The notes: generated by a model not told the origin, from the letters alone. 60,306 nt of DNA from Syntrophaceae bacterium UBA6112 (GCA_002423465.1 DIWG01000003.1:1-60306); one strand, 5' to 3'; shown: positions 32,945-41,472, numbered from the stretch's first letter. Program-made: numbers and translations.

Positions 32945-33490
32945 ATGGGCTTTGTTCCCCGGGGGATGTTTTTGACCAAAGGGGTTGGCCGACACCGGGA
33001 GGAGCTGCACTCGTTCGAACTCGCCCTCAGGGATGCCGGCATTGAAAAGTGCAATCTGGTTCAGGTGTCGAGCATCCTGCCGCCCGGATGCGCTTTCATT
33101 CCGAGGCGGACGGGCGTAGAGCAGATCCGTCCCGGCACCATCACCTTCTGCGTCATGAGCCGCTGCTGCAGCAACGAGCAGGGCCGGCTCCTGGCCGCAG
33201 CCGTCGGGTGCGCCGTACCGGCGGACAAGAGGACTTACGGCTATATCAGCGAACATCACGCCTTTGGTCAGACCGGGCGTCAAGCAGGGGACTATGCGGA
33301 GGATCTCGCCGCCGCCATGCTCGCCTCGACACTCGGCATCGATTTCAATGTGGACGAGAGCTGGGACGAAAAGAGGGAGATTTTCCGGATCAGCGGAAAG
33401 ATCGTCGGCACGCGGAACATCACCCAGTCCAGCATTGTGAAAAACCATGGATACACAACGGTCATGGCGGCGGTGGTGTTTGTCTTCTGA
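32945..33490 (+). CDS. pdaD: Pyruvoyl-dependent arginine decarboxylase
   Basis: 181 residues with all hallmarks of PvlArgDC: GMFLTKGVGRHREELHSFE at the N-terminus and the autocleavage site in NLVQVSSILPPGC, where the second Ser becomes the pyruvoyl group. Later come the conserved CVMSRCCSNEQGRLLAAAVG and EHHAFGQT, then the C-terminal SSIVKNHGYTTVMAAVVF. It converts arginine to agmatine for polyamine synthesis. Start chosen at ATG 32945 behind GGAAGGAGG. It follows the Mrp-NifX gene by 22 bases. Confidence 0.93.
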   Translation: MGFVPRGMFLTKGVGRHREELHSFELALRDAGIEKCNLVQVSSILPPGCAFIPRRTGVEQIRPGTITFCVMSRCCSNEQGRLLAAAVGCAVPADKRTYGYISEHHAFGQTGRQAGDYAEDLAAAMLASTLGIDFNVDESWDEKREIFRISGKIVGTRNITQSSIVKNHGYTTVMAAVVFVF

Positions 33491-33576
33491 CGGGATCCTT
33501 TGCGGGCTGAGGGGATTACGGCGCTGAAAGAAATAGCGAGAAATGAAAAGTCCTCCATGAAATAAAGGAGAGAGAC

Positions 33577-34530
33577 ATGAAGATCAAACTGAATGAATTG
33601 GACCGGGTAGAGATCCTGACCCTTCAGGACAACACCATCGATATCACGATGATGGACAACAACGCCATCGTGCAGCGGGCGATGGCGATCAAGGATGGAC
33701 AGATCAAGAATTCCATCCTGGCCGAACATGGCTTTTCCGCGCTCGTCCGAACGACCGTTGGGGAGAAGACCCGGACGCTGCTGTTCGACTTCGGCTACTC
33801 CGAGGGAGGCGCGGCCTTCAATGCCCGCGCCCTGGGCGTGGACATGGGGCAGGTGGAAGCCCTGGCGCTTTCCCACGGTCACAGCGATCACATGGGCGGA
33901 TTTGCCGCACTGGTCGAGATGATCGGCAAGAAAGGACTTCCCCTTTTCGTTCACCCGGGGATCTTCAAGGCTCCCCGCTATCTGAAGCTCGGCGAGGGAC
34001 TCAAGTTCGATTTTCCCGCCATCACCCGGGCAGGACTCGAACAGGCGGGCGTCAAGGTCATCGAGGTGAAGGGACCCGAAACGCTCCTGGATGGCGACGT
34101 GGGTTTCCTGGGTGAAATCGAGCGGGTGACGGATTTCGAGAAGGGCTTCCCCATCGCCTTTTTCCAGGAAGACGCCGTGGAAAAATGGGACCCGATCGAG
34201 GACGACACGGCGATCGTCATGAATCTGAAGGGCAAGGGGCTGGTGGTCCTGTCCGGCTGCGCCCATTCGGGCGTTGTCAACACGGTCCGCTACGCGAAGG
34301 CCGTGACAGGTGTCGAGAAGGTGCATGTTGTCATGGGCGGGTTTCACCTCTCCGGGCCGTTTTTCGAACCCATCGTCGGCCGGACGACGGAGGAGCTCCG
34401 GACGCTCGCGCCCGATTATATTATTCCGACTCACTGCACAGGACGGAAGGCGATCATGTACATGGAGAACGCCATGCCCGGGCAGTTTATCCTCAACATG
34501 TCGGGGACGAAGCTGACCTTTGCCGCCTGA
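33577..34530 (+). CDS. MBL-fold metallohydrolase (dihydropterin-phosphate-synthase-like)
   Basis: 317 residues. The metal-binding motifs are complete: SHGHSDHMGG, SGCAHSG, GGFHLSGP and the late PTHCTGRKA. They match the COG1237 subgroup that includes archaeal enzymes making a dihydropterin ribofuranosyl-aminobenzene phosphate. In bacteria the substrate is unknown. SD: AAAGGAGAG. It probably belongs to the same transcript as the genes before it. It is unrelated in position to the truncated MBL copy at 10246. Confidence 0.85.
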   Translation: MKIKLNELDRVEILTLQDNTIDITMMDNNAIVQRAMAIKDGQIKNSILAEHGFSALVRTTVGEKTRTLLFDFGYSEGGAAFNARALGVDMGQVEALALSHGHSDHMGGFAALVEMIGKKGLPLFVHPGIFKAPRYLKLGEGLKFDFPAITRAGLEQAGVKVIEVKGPETLLDGDVGFLGEIERVTDFEKGFPIAFFQEDAVEKWDPIEDDTAIVMNLKGKGLVVLSGCAHSGVVNTVRYAKAVTGVEKVHVVMGGFHLSGPFFEPIVGRTTEELRTLAPDYIIPTHCTGRKAIMYMENAMPGQFILNMSGTKLTFAA

Positions 34531-34623
34531 GCTGTTGCGGAGGGGCGACATCTTTGTCCTCTCGTTCTGATTCGCGACAGAACGGCGGTTATTCCCTGCG
34601 GCCTGAAACAGTGTCCGGCATTT

Positions 34624-34866
34624 TCAAACATCATGCCCTCTTCCTGTTTCGGTTCGCTCCGCCGTACCCCACGGATTTGCTCCCATCTCCGCCCAGAAGA
34701 GGTTGACCCCGGCAATGGCCCCAGCGTGGATGGTTCGTGGGTGCAGTTTCCATGGACCGTCCTCGGCACGCTGAGCCGCGTGACAGTGACAATCTGGGCC
34801 ATGCGCCACTCGCCGATTATTCCCTTTTGTGCCGGCACCTTCCCCGGGACCGTTTGGGCTTGCCGG
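34624..34866 (-). pseudogene. Frameshifted C-terminal remnant of a BioB-like radical SAM protein
   Basis: The 337 bases between the MBL gene and the DUF3343 gene hold, on the minus strand, GEWRMAQIVTVTRLSVPRTV and HGNCTHEPSTLG in one frame. The continuation AIAGVNLFWAEMGANPWGTA is in the next, joined if one G is added to the run at about 34721. This resembles the C-terminal barrel end of biotin-synthase-related radical SAM enzymes. The first 250 or so residues, including the cluster motif, are absent. Confidence 0.48.
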
Positions 34867-34867
34867 T

Positions 34868-35092
34868 TTACAGCAGGACCATCCTTTCCCAGTTCACTCC
34901 CCCCTGCAACGCTTCCGCCACGGCGTCCCGCCGCTCCGCCTCGACACGCAGGCAGACGCCGCAGTCCGAACTGATCTGGCGGGGGACGGGGATCAGCTTG
35001 TGGGCGATGCCCGCGGCCTTGAGGATCTTTTCCGCCTTCAGGGTATGGCTGACCGAGGGAAACAGAAATACGGCGTACGACGACGCTTCCAT
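34868..35092 (-). CDS. DUF3343 putative Se/S carrier protein
   Basis: 74 residues: SVSHTLKAEKILKAAGIAHK followed by the family hallmark LIPVPRQISSDCGVCLRV, with the Cys pair. DUF3343 proteins are thought to relay selenium or sulfur and are commonly encoded next to yedF. The ATG overlaps the yedF stop (TGATG), so the two are coupled. Confidence 0.9.
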   Translation of the reverse strand: MEASSYAVFLFPSVSHTLKAEKILKAAGIAHKLIPVPRQISSDCGVCLRVEAERRDAVAEALQGGVNWERMVLL

Positions 35093-35718
35093 CACGGACG
35101 CACCAGCCGGGCGGCACCGGCCATCGTTTCGAGGATGTCGTACATATTGGAAATCCGTCCCGCCGCAACCTGATCGCCGAGGCTGAAATAGTTCACGCAG
35201 GTCCCGCAGACCAGGATGTCCACCCCGGCCTGCGCCAACTGCTGCAAATCCTCAAGGGCCGCCGACTCTTTCACGGCAAGCTTCACCCCGGCGTTGTAGC
35301 AGACAATCGTATCCGGCAACGGTTTGAGTTGCGAAAGGGTGTGGATGAAGGCCCGGATCAGGACGTCACCCAGAATGTCGTCCCCCCGCCCCATGTGGTT
35401 GTCGGAGAGGACGACCACATGGGGACCCGCCTCTCCGACCGGCGCGATGCCGCAGGAGAGCTCCGGCTCGACGGCGCCGGCATCCGCGGCGGGCCGGTTT
35501 GCGGCTCCCGTCCGTACCAGTGCGACTTCCCAAATCCCTGACGCCTTTTCCGTCACCGAAAAGTCACAGGCCGCTTTGGCAGAAAGGCGGCGAATGTTCT
35601 CCACGGCGATTTGATTGTCCACGATCACGGTGACCTCTTCGTTTGCCGCAATTGCCTTTTTTGCCCGCAGCACAGGCTCCGGGCAGGAAAGCCCTCTGGC
35701 GTCAACCGTTGTCTTCAT
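35092..35718 (-). CDS. yedF: Selenium metabolism protein YedF (TusA domain plus DsrE-like domain)
   Basis: 208 residues. The N-terminal TusA domain has the active Cys in VDARGLSCPEPVLRAKKAI. From about residue 95 a DsrE-like domain follows (HVVVLSDNHMGRGDDILGDV, CYNAGVKLAVKESAALEDL, VDILVCGTCVNYFSL). The two-domain form matches the selenium-linked YedF group in anaerobes that use selenoproteins. Two UGA-containing selenoprotein genes are in this window. SD: AAGGAG before ATG 35718. Confidence 0.93.
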   Translation of the reverse strand: MKTTVDARGLSCPEPVLRAKKAIAANEEVTVIVDNQIAVENIRRLSAKAACDFSVTEKASGIWEVALVRTGAANRPAADAGAVEPELSCGIAPVGEAGPHVVVLSDNHMGRGDDILGDVLIRAFIHTLSQLKPLPDTIVCYNAGVKLAVKESAALEDLQQLAQAGVDILVCGTCVNYFSLGDQVAAGRISNMYDILETMAGAARLVRP

Positions 35719-35798
35719 ATTTTCCAATCTCCTTCTATGGAATTTTCTTTTTCTGAACCATTCCTTCCAGAACAGATTATACTCCGGATTATCCGTTC

Positions 35799-36122
35799 CT
35801 ATCGATACACTTCAATAAAGTCCAGGTACGCCACGGCGCTGCCGCCAGCGTTGTCCGTGTCCGACATGACGGCCAGGCGCGCCATCGCCGGGGGGTCTTT
35901 GCCGAAGGCTTTTCGGTAGTCCGCCAGAACATCGACCGACTCCTCCACCCATTGCCCAACCCGCTCCCTCCCCTTTTCCAGAACGACCATAAAGGTCCTG
36001 TCCGTGATATGTGATTTTTCCCCCGCAGTTGTGTCATCTTTACCGATTTTCGGAAAGAAAGGACGAAAGACAAAGGATAGCCCAATGGCCGCCGGAATCG
36101 CTTCCGGCAAAAGCCGGTTCAT
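35799..36122 (-). pseudogene. Truncated DUF3047 protein
   Basis: 107 residues from an ATG that overlaps the stop of the upstream thioredoxin-fold gene. Only the last 70 or so residues resemble DUF3047 (TFMVVLEKGRERVGQWVEES, RLAVMSDTDNAGGSAVAYLD). The first 37 are unlike the family, whose members are normally 200-300 residues and secreted. It is probably a 5'-deleted gene captured behind the neighbouring stop codon. It could still be translated through the overlap. Confidence 0.55.
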
Positions 36123-36700
36123 GGCAGCGCTTTGAGGGCGTTTATGATATCCAGCCCCCCGACAAAGGCTTTCTTCCTGTCTTTCTTGATGATGACGCAG
36201 GTGGGCGTCGCGTTGATCTTGTCCTTTTTGAGCAAGTCGTTGTACCGTTCGAAAACCGGTTTGGGGTCCCAAAGGCCGTAAGCGATCTTCTTTTCCTTGA
36301 ACAGCGCCTCGATCCGTTCCTGCGTCTGGATGTCCTTGTTGGTTGCCGCATTCTGGAGGACGTTCCGGACCCGGAATGCATGTTCCAGGTCATTGTTCTC
36401 CTTGAGGGCGTAGAGAAAATTCCTAGCGAAAAGCGGCGTGAGCGGATTTAAAGGAACATCCACAAGGGTCAGGCGGATCGCGTTTTTCTTCAGCAGATCC
36501 TTTAGAAACGGTTCCACGTCAGGCTCCATCGCCCGGCAGGGTGGACAGAAATAGTCGGTATAGATCCGCACCTCGATGGGACCCGAACCGTAAACGGGGA
36601 ACGGCTGATTCCGTTCCGCGGCGGTTCCGATCCCCGCAACGATCAATCCGGTCAGAATCATCATGAACAAACCGAACGCCAATAATTTTTTCAATCCCAA
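36119..36700 (-). CDS. Periplasmic DsbA/thioredoxin-fold protein
   Basis: 193 residues. It has an N-terminal signal/anchor helix (KKLLAFGLFMMILTGLIVAG), then a thioredoxin fold with active site YFCPPCRAMEP, a helical insertion (about 85-140) and the cis-Pro region INATPTCVI. It probably forms or reduces disulfides in periplasmic proteins. It is 15 bases downstream of the CDF gene and in one run with CcdA- and thioredoxin-like genes, which could supply electrons. Confidence 0.87.
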   Translation of the reverse strand: MGLKKLLAFGLFMMILTGLIVAGIGTAAERNQPFPVYGSGPIEVRIYTDYFCPPCRAMEPDVEPFLKDLLKKNAIRLTLVDVPLNPLTPLFARNFLYALKENNDLEHAFRVRNVLQNAATNKDIQTQERIEALFKEKKIAYGLWDPKPVFERYNDLLKKDKINATPTCVIIKKDRKKAFVGGLDIINALKALP

Positions 36701-36715
36701 CTCTTCCTCCTCATC

Positions 36716-37639
36716 TCAATTGCAATGAGTGCAGTGCTCCATCTCCCCGGCAGAGGAGGGCAGGATCTGGAGCGTTGTGTGGTTGATACCGTACTTTTGC
36801 AGCAGCATCTCCTGGACGGCGCGGACGATCGTTTCGTGGTCGGGGCTCTCCTCCCCGGACAGGAGGTGGACGGAGAGCAGCTTCTGTTCGGAACCGGTCT
36901 CCCAGATGTGGAGGTCGTTCACCTCCGCCACGGCAGGGATTGCCAGCAGGTCATTCTTGACCTGAAGGAAATCGATGCCGGGCGGTACAGCGTCCAGAAG
37001 CGAATTGACCGCCTGCCGGACGATCTTGTAGATTTCGCGGGCGATGACCAGACAGATCAGCAGGGAGAGAATCGGATCGACGAGACGCCAGCCGAAGAGC
37101 ATGATCAGCACGGCGCCGACGATCACCGCGAGGGAGAACAGGGAGTCTTGGAGCGAATGGAGCCAGGCGCTTTTCATGTTGATATTTCGCGCCGAGACCT
37201 TCTGCAGCAGGAGCGTGGCTGCCCCGTTCCCGACAAATGCCACGACGGCGACCCAGAGCATCGTCTGGCCGTGAACCTCCGTCGGTGTTGTGAATCGTTT
37301 GAGGGTCTCCCAGAAGACGAAGGCGATCACGACGGACAGACCGATGCTGTTGACGAAGGCGGCAATAAACTCGATCTTCCGATAACCGTAGGTTTTTCTC
37401 TCATTGGCTGGACGGCGGGCGACCTTCTCCGCCCAGTAGCTGAAGAGCATGTGGGCGATGTCGCTCAGGTTGTGGACGGCATCCGAGATCAGCGCCATGC
37501 TCTGAATGATCAGGCCGAAGACCATCTCGAAAGACACGATCCCGCCGTTGATCACGATGGCGAAGATCAGGTTTTTCAGCGACGCCGGTTGTTCGTGTTG
37601 GTGAATGTCACTGTGGCGATGGTTGTGGTTTTGTTCCAT
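36716..37639 (-). CDS. Cation diffusion facilitator (zinc/heavy-metal efflux)
   Basis: 307 residues. It has a His-rich N-terminus (MEQNHNHRHSDIHQHEQP), six membrane helices with the metal-site motifs LISDAVHNLSDIA (HxxxD) and NMKSAWLHSLQDSLFS, and a C-terminal cytoplasmic domain ending in HCTHCN. It is a proton-coupled exporter of Zn or similar divalent metals. It starts 5 bases after the CcdA-like gene. The frame stays open far upstream, but ATG 37639 is where similarity begins. Confidence 0.93.
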   Translation of the reverse strand: MEQNHNHRHSDIHQHEQPASLKNLIFAIVINGGIVSFEMVFGLIIQSMALISDAVHNLSDIAHMLFSYWAEKVARRPANERKTYGYRKIEFIAAFVNSIGLSVVIAFVFWETLKRFTTPTEVHGQTMLWVAVVAFVGNGAATLLLQKVSARNINMKSAWLHSLQDSLFSLAVIVGAVLIMLFGWRLVDPILSLLICLVIAREIYKIVRQAVNSLLDAVPPGIDFLQVKNDLLAIPAVAEVNDLHIWETGSEQKLLSVHLLSGEESPDHETIVRAVQEMLLQKYGINHTTLQILPSSAGEMEHCTHCN

Positions 37640-37644
37640 TGAAT

Positions 37645-38352
37645 TCACCCAATGAAAAAAGGACTGCCGATGAAATAGATTCCCAAGAAACCGATGACCA
37701 CCCCGGCGCTCTTCCGGAACCAGCCCCCCGATCCGATCCATGTTTCGCTCTCCGTCAGCCGCCGGACCGCCGCGGTGGAGCTGCCGGCGATCATGATGGG
37801 GAGGCAGTGGCCCAGGGCGAAGAGCAGGATCAGCAGGACTCCGGTCAATACCTTCTGCTGAACCGTGATGATCGCCAGGATCGGGGCGATGAAGCCGAAC
37901 GTGCAGGAGCCGGAGAGGACCCCATAGGCCAGCCCCAGAAAGAACGCGCCGTGAAGCCCCCTGACGTTCAGCCGATGCAGCCGGCTGCCGGAAAGATTGC
38001 ACTTCTCCACCCCCAGCATCCCCAGGGCGACCCAGATCAGGACCAAGCCGACAACGATCTGCCAGTAACTGCCCACATCCCCGAGCATACGGCCCAGAAG
38101 CGCGCAGACAATGCCGATCACGGCGATTGTGATGAACAGCCCCACGGTAAAAAGGATGGCGTAATGGGCGGCCTGCCGCGGCCTGAGAGCCTTCTGCTGC
38201 CCGGCCACATAGGCCACGACCAGCGGGATGGAGGCCAGATGGCAGGGGCTCAACAGGACGCTGACCATCCCCCACAGAAAACAGCCCAGCGCCGCCAGGT
38301 AGGTCGCGCCGGTAATCCAGTCGTTGATGGTAAGAAAAAATGGCGTCAGCAT
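37645..38352 (-). CDS. CcdA/DsbD-type thiol transporter
   Basis: 235 residues and six membrane helices. The two helix cysteines that carry electrons in CcdA are visible: SVLLSPCHLASIPLV and VLSGSCTFGFIAP. It moves reducing equivalents from cytoplasmic thioredoxin to periplasmic thiol proteins. It lies directly after a secreted thioredoxin-like gene (10-base gap), its likely partner. Confidence 0.88.
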   Translation of the reverse strand: MLTPFFLTINDWITGATYLAALGCFLWGMVSVLLSPCHLASIPLVVAYVAGQQKALRPRQAAHYAILFTVGLFITIAVIGIVCALLGRMLGDVGSYWQIVVGLVLIWVALGMLGVEKCNLSGSRLHRLNVRGLHGAFFLGLAYGVLSGSCTFGFIAPILAIITVQQKVLTGVLLILLFALGHCLPIMIAGSSTAAVRRLTESETWIGSGGWFRKSAGVVIGFLGIYFIGSPFFIG

Positions 38353-38362
38353 GTTTCCCCTT

Positions 38363-38749
38363 CTATTTCACGCCCATATCCTTGAGCCGGCTGATGATCC
38401 CCTCCTCGCTCAGAAATCCCATGTGCCGAAAGACCTCTTTGCCCTCCTTGTCGAAGAAGATCTGTGTGGGAATCCCCCGGATGCCGAAGCGGTGGGCCGG
38501 TTTCGGGTCCTCCCAGACATCGAGGAAGATGATGGCGGCCCTCCCCGTATACGCTTTTTCCAATTTCTCCAGGATCGGCGCCATCATCTTGCAGGGAATG
38601 CATTTTTTCGCGCCCAGATCGACCATCGTGACCATCCCCTTGACGGGGACCTCCCTCGCGGCGGCGAAGAGAGCCGCCGGCGGCGCAACCAAGAGCAGGA
38701 GAGAAAGGCAGAAGATGCCTGCTATAATCTTGAAACTATTCATTTTCAT
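38363..38749 (-). CDS. Secreted thioredoxin-like protein
   Basis: 128 residues. It has a signal peptide (NSFKIIAGIFCLSLLLLVAP), then a thioredoxin domain with active site GAKKCIPCKMMAP and the cis-Pro motif GIRGIPTQIFFDKEG. It is the first gene of the leftward redox set (thioredoxin, CcdA, CDF, DsbA-like), and a periplasmic reductant is expected. An upstream ATG at 38764 is an alternative start. Confidence 0.88.
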   Translation of the reverse strand: MKMNSFKIIAGIFCLSLLLLVAPPAALFAAAREVPVKGMVTMVDLGAKKCIPCKMMAPILEKLEKAYTGRAAIIFLDVWEDPKPAHRFGIRGIPTQIFFDKEGKEVFRHMGFLSEEGIISRLKDMGVK

Positions 38750-38881
38750 TCTAAGACACCCCATATTTCGTTTATTCGTTTTATTTTCAAATGTCTGTTC
38801 CGAATCTCCGCTTCGGTTCGGTCTCGCTATCGGCAAGTGGCGGCTCTCCCGAAATGGTCCCCCCGACGGCGCCCTCCGATC

Positions 38882-39988
38882 TCATGCACAGCGGAGAACG
38901 CCCCTCGCCCACAGACAGTCTCCGCAGACGGGGAAAGAGTTGCCGAAGCAATCCTCCTCATTTGTTTCCGCCCATTCGCATCCCCCGCAATCCGTGCAGG
39001 GCGAAAAATCGAATTTTCGCACGCGCTCGCGAAAAGCTGCGTACTCCGGACTCGGCCAGGCCGCAATGAGGGGTTGTCCGGGCAGACGGCCGAATTCACA
39101 ACAGCGGAAAAACTTCTCGCGGCCCCGGATAAAACAACGATAGGAGTGCAGTAGCGGTGGGCAGGGACTTACACCGCCGTGCCAAGCGACGGCCAGACTC
39201 CCGGTTCGGACAAACGGACAGTAGTTGTTCCGCTGATTCAGGTTGATATCGAGAAAACTCAGGTTTGGCCGTCGACGCATGATCTTTGACAGCGGTTCCT
39301 GTGTTTCCCGGCTCCAGTCCATTTTGGGAAGGATCCAGAGCGGGTTGCCGGACCATCCCTGACCTTCGTAACTGGTCGGCTCCAAATTGTAGAGGATTTC
39401 TTCCTGAAGCTCAGCCGTATAGGGAAGCAGGTTCGTCACGAGAATGAAAGAGGCCCGGGTCTGGTCGGCGACTACTTGAATGGCGGGCAATTCGTGGATG
39501 TTGCGTTTCATTGCGACGAACTCGATCCCGATCTTGACCGGGACGGCTCTCATCTTCTGACTCATCCGGTAGAACATCCGGACATTGGTCGTAATCTCCT
39601 CCAGGGAGGCACCCGTCCGGATGGCCCCGTTCGTCTCGCCCGACGCTCCGTCGATGGAAGCCGTGAACTGGTCGAGACCCGATTCAATCAGCGTTGCAGC
39701 CAGCGACGGTGTGAGCAGCATCGCGTTGCTCGTCATCTCCGTCCGCAGGCCCCGTTCGTGGGCGAGCCGGACCATCTCCGGGAATTTTTCGTGGAGCAGC
39801 GGTTCTCCCAGACCTGCAAAGGCGACCGTTTTTGAGCCGGGGAAATCTTCCAGACCGTCGATCAGCGCCTGATAGACAGACCAGTCCATATCTCCGAATG
39901 GTTCGTCCCAGGAATGGCGGATGCAGGTCACACATTCCAGATTGCAACGGCTGGTCGGCTCCACGTAGATTTTGTTCAATTCATCCAT
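38882..39988 (-). CDS. Radical SAM/SPASM protein (possible tungsten-cofactor oxidoreductase maturase)
   Basis: 368 residues. The radical SAM motif CNLECVTC is in the first 20 residues, preceded by IYVEPTSR. The SPASM-like C-terminal part is rich in Cys (CPPLLHSYRC, CCEFG, CTDCGGCEWA, CFGNSFPVCGDC). The start and Cys layout resemble the maturases that accompany tungsten-dependent AOR-family enzymes. An AOR gene is 10 kb away at 49489, so this link is inference. It lies next to acr3, downstream of the arsenic genes. Confidence 0.8.
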   Translation of the reverse strand: MDELNKIYVEPTSRCNLECVTCIRHSWDEPFGDMDWSVYQALIDGLEDFPGSKTVAFAGLGEPLLHEKFPEMVRLAHERGLRTEMTSNAMLLTPSLAATLIESGLDQFTASIDGASGETNGAIRTGASLEEITTNVRMFYRMSQKMRAVPVKIGIEFVAMKRNIHELPAIQVVADQTRASFILVTNLLPYTAELQEEILYNLEPTSYEGQGWSGNPLWILPKMDWSRETQEPLSKIMRRRPNLSFLDINLNQRNNYCPFVRTGSLAVAWHGGVSPCPPLLHSYRCFIRGREKFFRCCEFGRLPGQPLIAAWPSPEYAAFRERVRKFDFSPCTDCGGCEWAETNEEDCFGNSFPVCGDCLWARGVLRCA

Positions 39989-40039
39989 GGACCGACTCCG
40001 TCGACACACTTTTCCCGGCCGTTATTTGATCTCTCATCC

Positions 40040-41143
40040 TTACCGCTTTCCCTTGCTCTTGATCTGCCGAACCGTTATCCGGTCGTCCTTCTTTGCCGAA
40101 AAGTACTTTCTTTTGAACCGGAGCGCGACATTGACCAGACTGATCAACACGGGGACCTCCACCAAGGGGCCAATGACAGCCGCAAATGCGGCCCCGTGGT
40201 TGATCCCGAAGACACCGACGGCCACCGCAATGGCCAGCTCGAAATTGTTGCTGGCGGCGGTGAAGGAAAGGGTGGCCGACTTGCCGTAATCGGCCCCCGC
40301 TTTTGAACTCATCCAAAAACTCACCAGAAACATCACGATGAAGTAGATCAAGAGCGGCACGGCAATCAGGGCCACGTCGCCCGGCTTCTCGATGATCTTC
40401 TTGCCCTGCATCGAAAACATGACCACAATCGTGAAGAGGAGCGACACAAGCGTGATCGGAGAGATCCTGGGGATGAAGATCGTGTGATACCACTCCTTCC
40501 CATGCAGCTTAACGAGCACAAAACGCGTGATCATTCCGGCCAGAAACGGAATGCCCAGATAGATGAAGACGCTCTCGGCGATCTGGCCGATCGTGATCTG
40601 CACGACGGCACCGGAAAGCCCCAGCAACGGCGGCAGGATGGTGATGAAAAGCCAAGCGTAGACGCTGTAAAATAAAACCTGGAAGATCGAGTTGAAGGCC
40701 ACCAGGCCCGCACAATACTCGGTATCGCCCTGGGCCAAATCGTTCCAGACGATGACCATGGCAATGCAGCGGGCAAGCCCGATCATGATCAGGCCGATCA
40801 TAAATTCCGGCTGGTTGTGAAGGAAAAGGACAGCCAAGATGAACATCAGTATCGGTCCGATGATCCAGTTCTGAACGAGGCTCAATCCCAATACCTTGAA
40901 ATCGCGGAAGGCGTCGCCCAGTTCCTCGTACTTCACTTTGGCGAGTGGGGGGTACATCATCAGGATCAACCCGGCGGCAATCGGAATGCTGGTCTGGGTG
41001 CCTTCCGGACGCAGCAAACCGATCCAGTCGCCAACGCCCGGGGCGAAATAACCCAACAGGACACCCGCCCCCATCGCCAGGAAAATCCAGAGCGTCAGGT
41101 AGCGGTCCAGAAACGAGAGTCGTTTGGTAATTCCCGCCGTCAT
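40040..41143 (-). CDS. acr3: Arsenite efflux permease ACR3
   Basis: 367 residues, 10 membrane helices. Conserved ACR3 features include FLDRYLTLWIFLAMGAGVLLG, the Cys-containing helix GLARCIAMVIVWNDLAQGD and the late FTAASNNFELAIAVAVGVFG. It exports As(III) using the proton gradient. It is part of a leftward run starting at arsR (45132). SD: AGGAGGAAA. Confidence 0.95.
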   Translation of the reverse strand: MTAGITKRLSFLDRYLTLWIFLAMGAGVLLGYFAPGVGDWIGLLRPEGTQTSIPIAAGLILMMYPPLAKVKYEELGDAFRDFKVLGLSLVQNWIIGPILMFILAVLFLHNQPEFMIGLIMIGLARCIAMVIVWNDLAQGDTEYCAGLVAFNSIFQVLFYSVYAWLFITILPPLLGLSGAVVQITIGQIAESVFIYLGIPFLAGMITRFVLVKLHGKEWYHTIFIPRISPITLVSLLFTIVVMFSMQGKKIIEKPGDVALIAVPLLIYFIVMFLVSFWMSSKAGADYGKSATLSFTAASNNFELAIAVAVGVFGINHGAAFAAVIGPLVEVPVLISLVNVALRFKRKYFSAKKDDRITVRQIKSKGKR

Positions 41144-41226
41144 GATTTCCTCCTCCAGATTGAATCTATTTTCTTTCCCTGTGTCTTAAAAGATACGTCC
41201 CCTCACCGGGGGACCGTTTTAACCGG

Positions 41227-41472
41227 TCAGGTTCCGCCGAAAAGAGGGATGCCGCCGCGCAGGGAAGTATCCCCCAAAAAACCCACCGTCATTTTTACAC
41301 CTTCCACGATGACGGGCACCTGTTGCCTACCTCCGGTCAGGGCAAGCATTTCCCTCAGTTTCCCGGGATCTTCATCCACGTTCACGTAAACGGCCCTGTC
41401 CCCGTAGGCTGCCCGAGCCTGGTTGCAGAACGGTCAGGTATCGGTACCGTAAATGATGATTTTGTCCGCCAT
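41227..41472 (-). CDS. Selenocysteine glutaredoxin-like protein (UGA readthrough)
   Basis: 81 residues if the TGA at 41434-41436 is read as Sec. The active site becomes GTDT-U-PFC, matching the CPFC/CPYC of glutaredoxins. After it the fold continues with NQARAAYGDRAVYVNVDEDP, the cis-Pro motif GRQQVPVIVEG and VGFLGDTS. Both sides of the TGA are in one frame with no other stop, and a hairpin follows the codon (41409-41428). Sec in place of the N-terminal active-site Cys gives a UxxC redox centre. It is encoded between CFA synthase and acr3 in the arsenic run, so reduction of arsenate or of ArsC is a plausible use (inference). Confidence 0.88.
41409..41428 (-). promoter_or_regulatory. SECIS-like hairpin of the glutaredoxin mRNA
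   Basis: On the minus strand, 6-25 bases after the UGA: CTGC-AA-CC, loop AGGCTC, GG-GCAG. The stem is 6 bp with an AA bulge, and the loop begins AGG like the E. coli fdhF element. Confidence 0.5.

Noticed and set aside
31609..33054. 481-residue open frame on the minus strand
   Set aside because: It is opposite the Mrp-NifX and pdaD genes, which have complete family motifs. Long antisense frames are expected in GC-rich DNA.
36716..38275. 519-residue continuous open frame covering the CDF gene and beyond
   Set aside because: Only the part from 37639 resembles a CDF transporter. The upstream extension is the antisense-like shadow of the CcdA-type gene, which has clear membrane motifs in its own frame.
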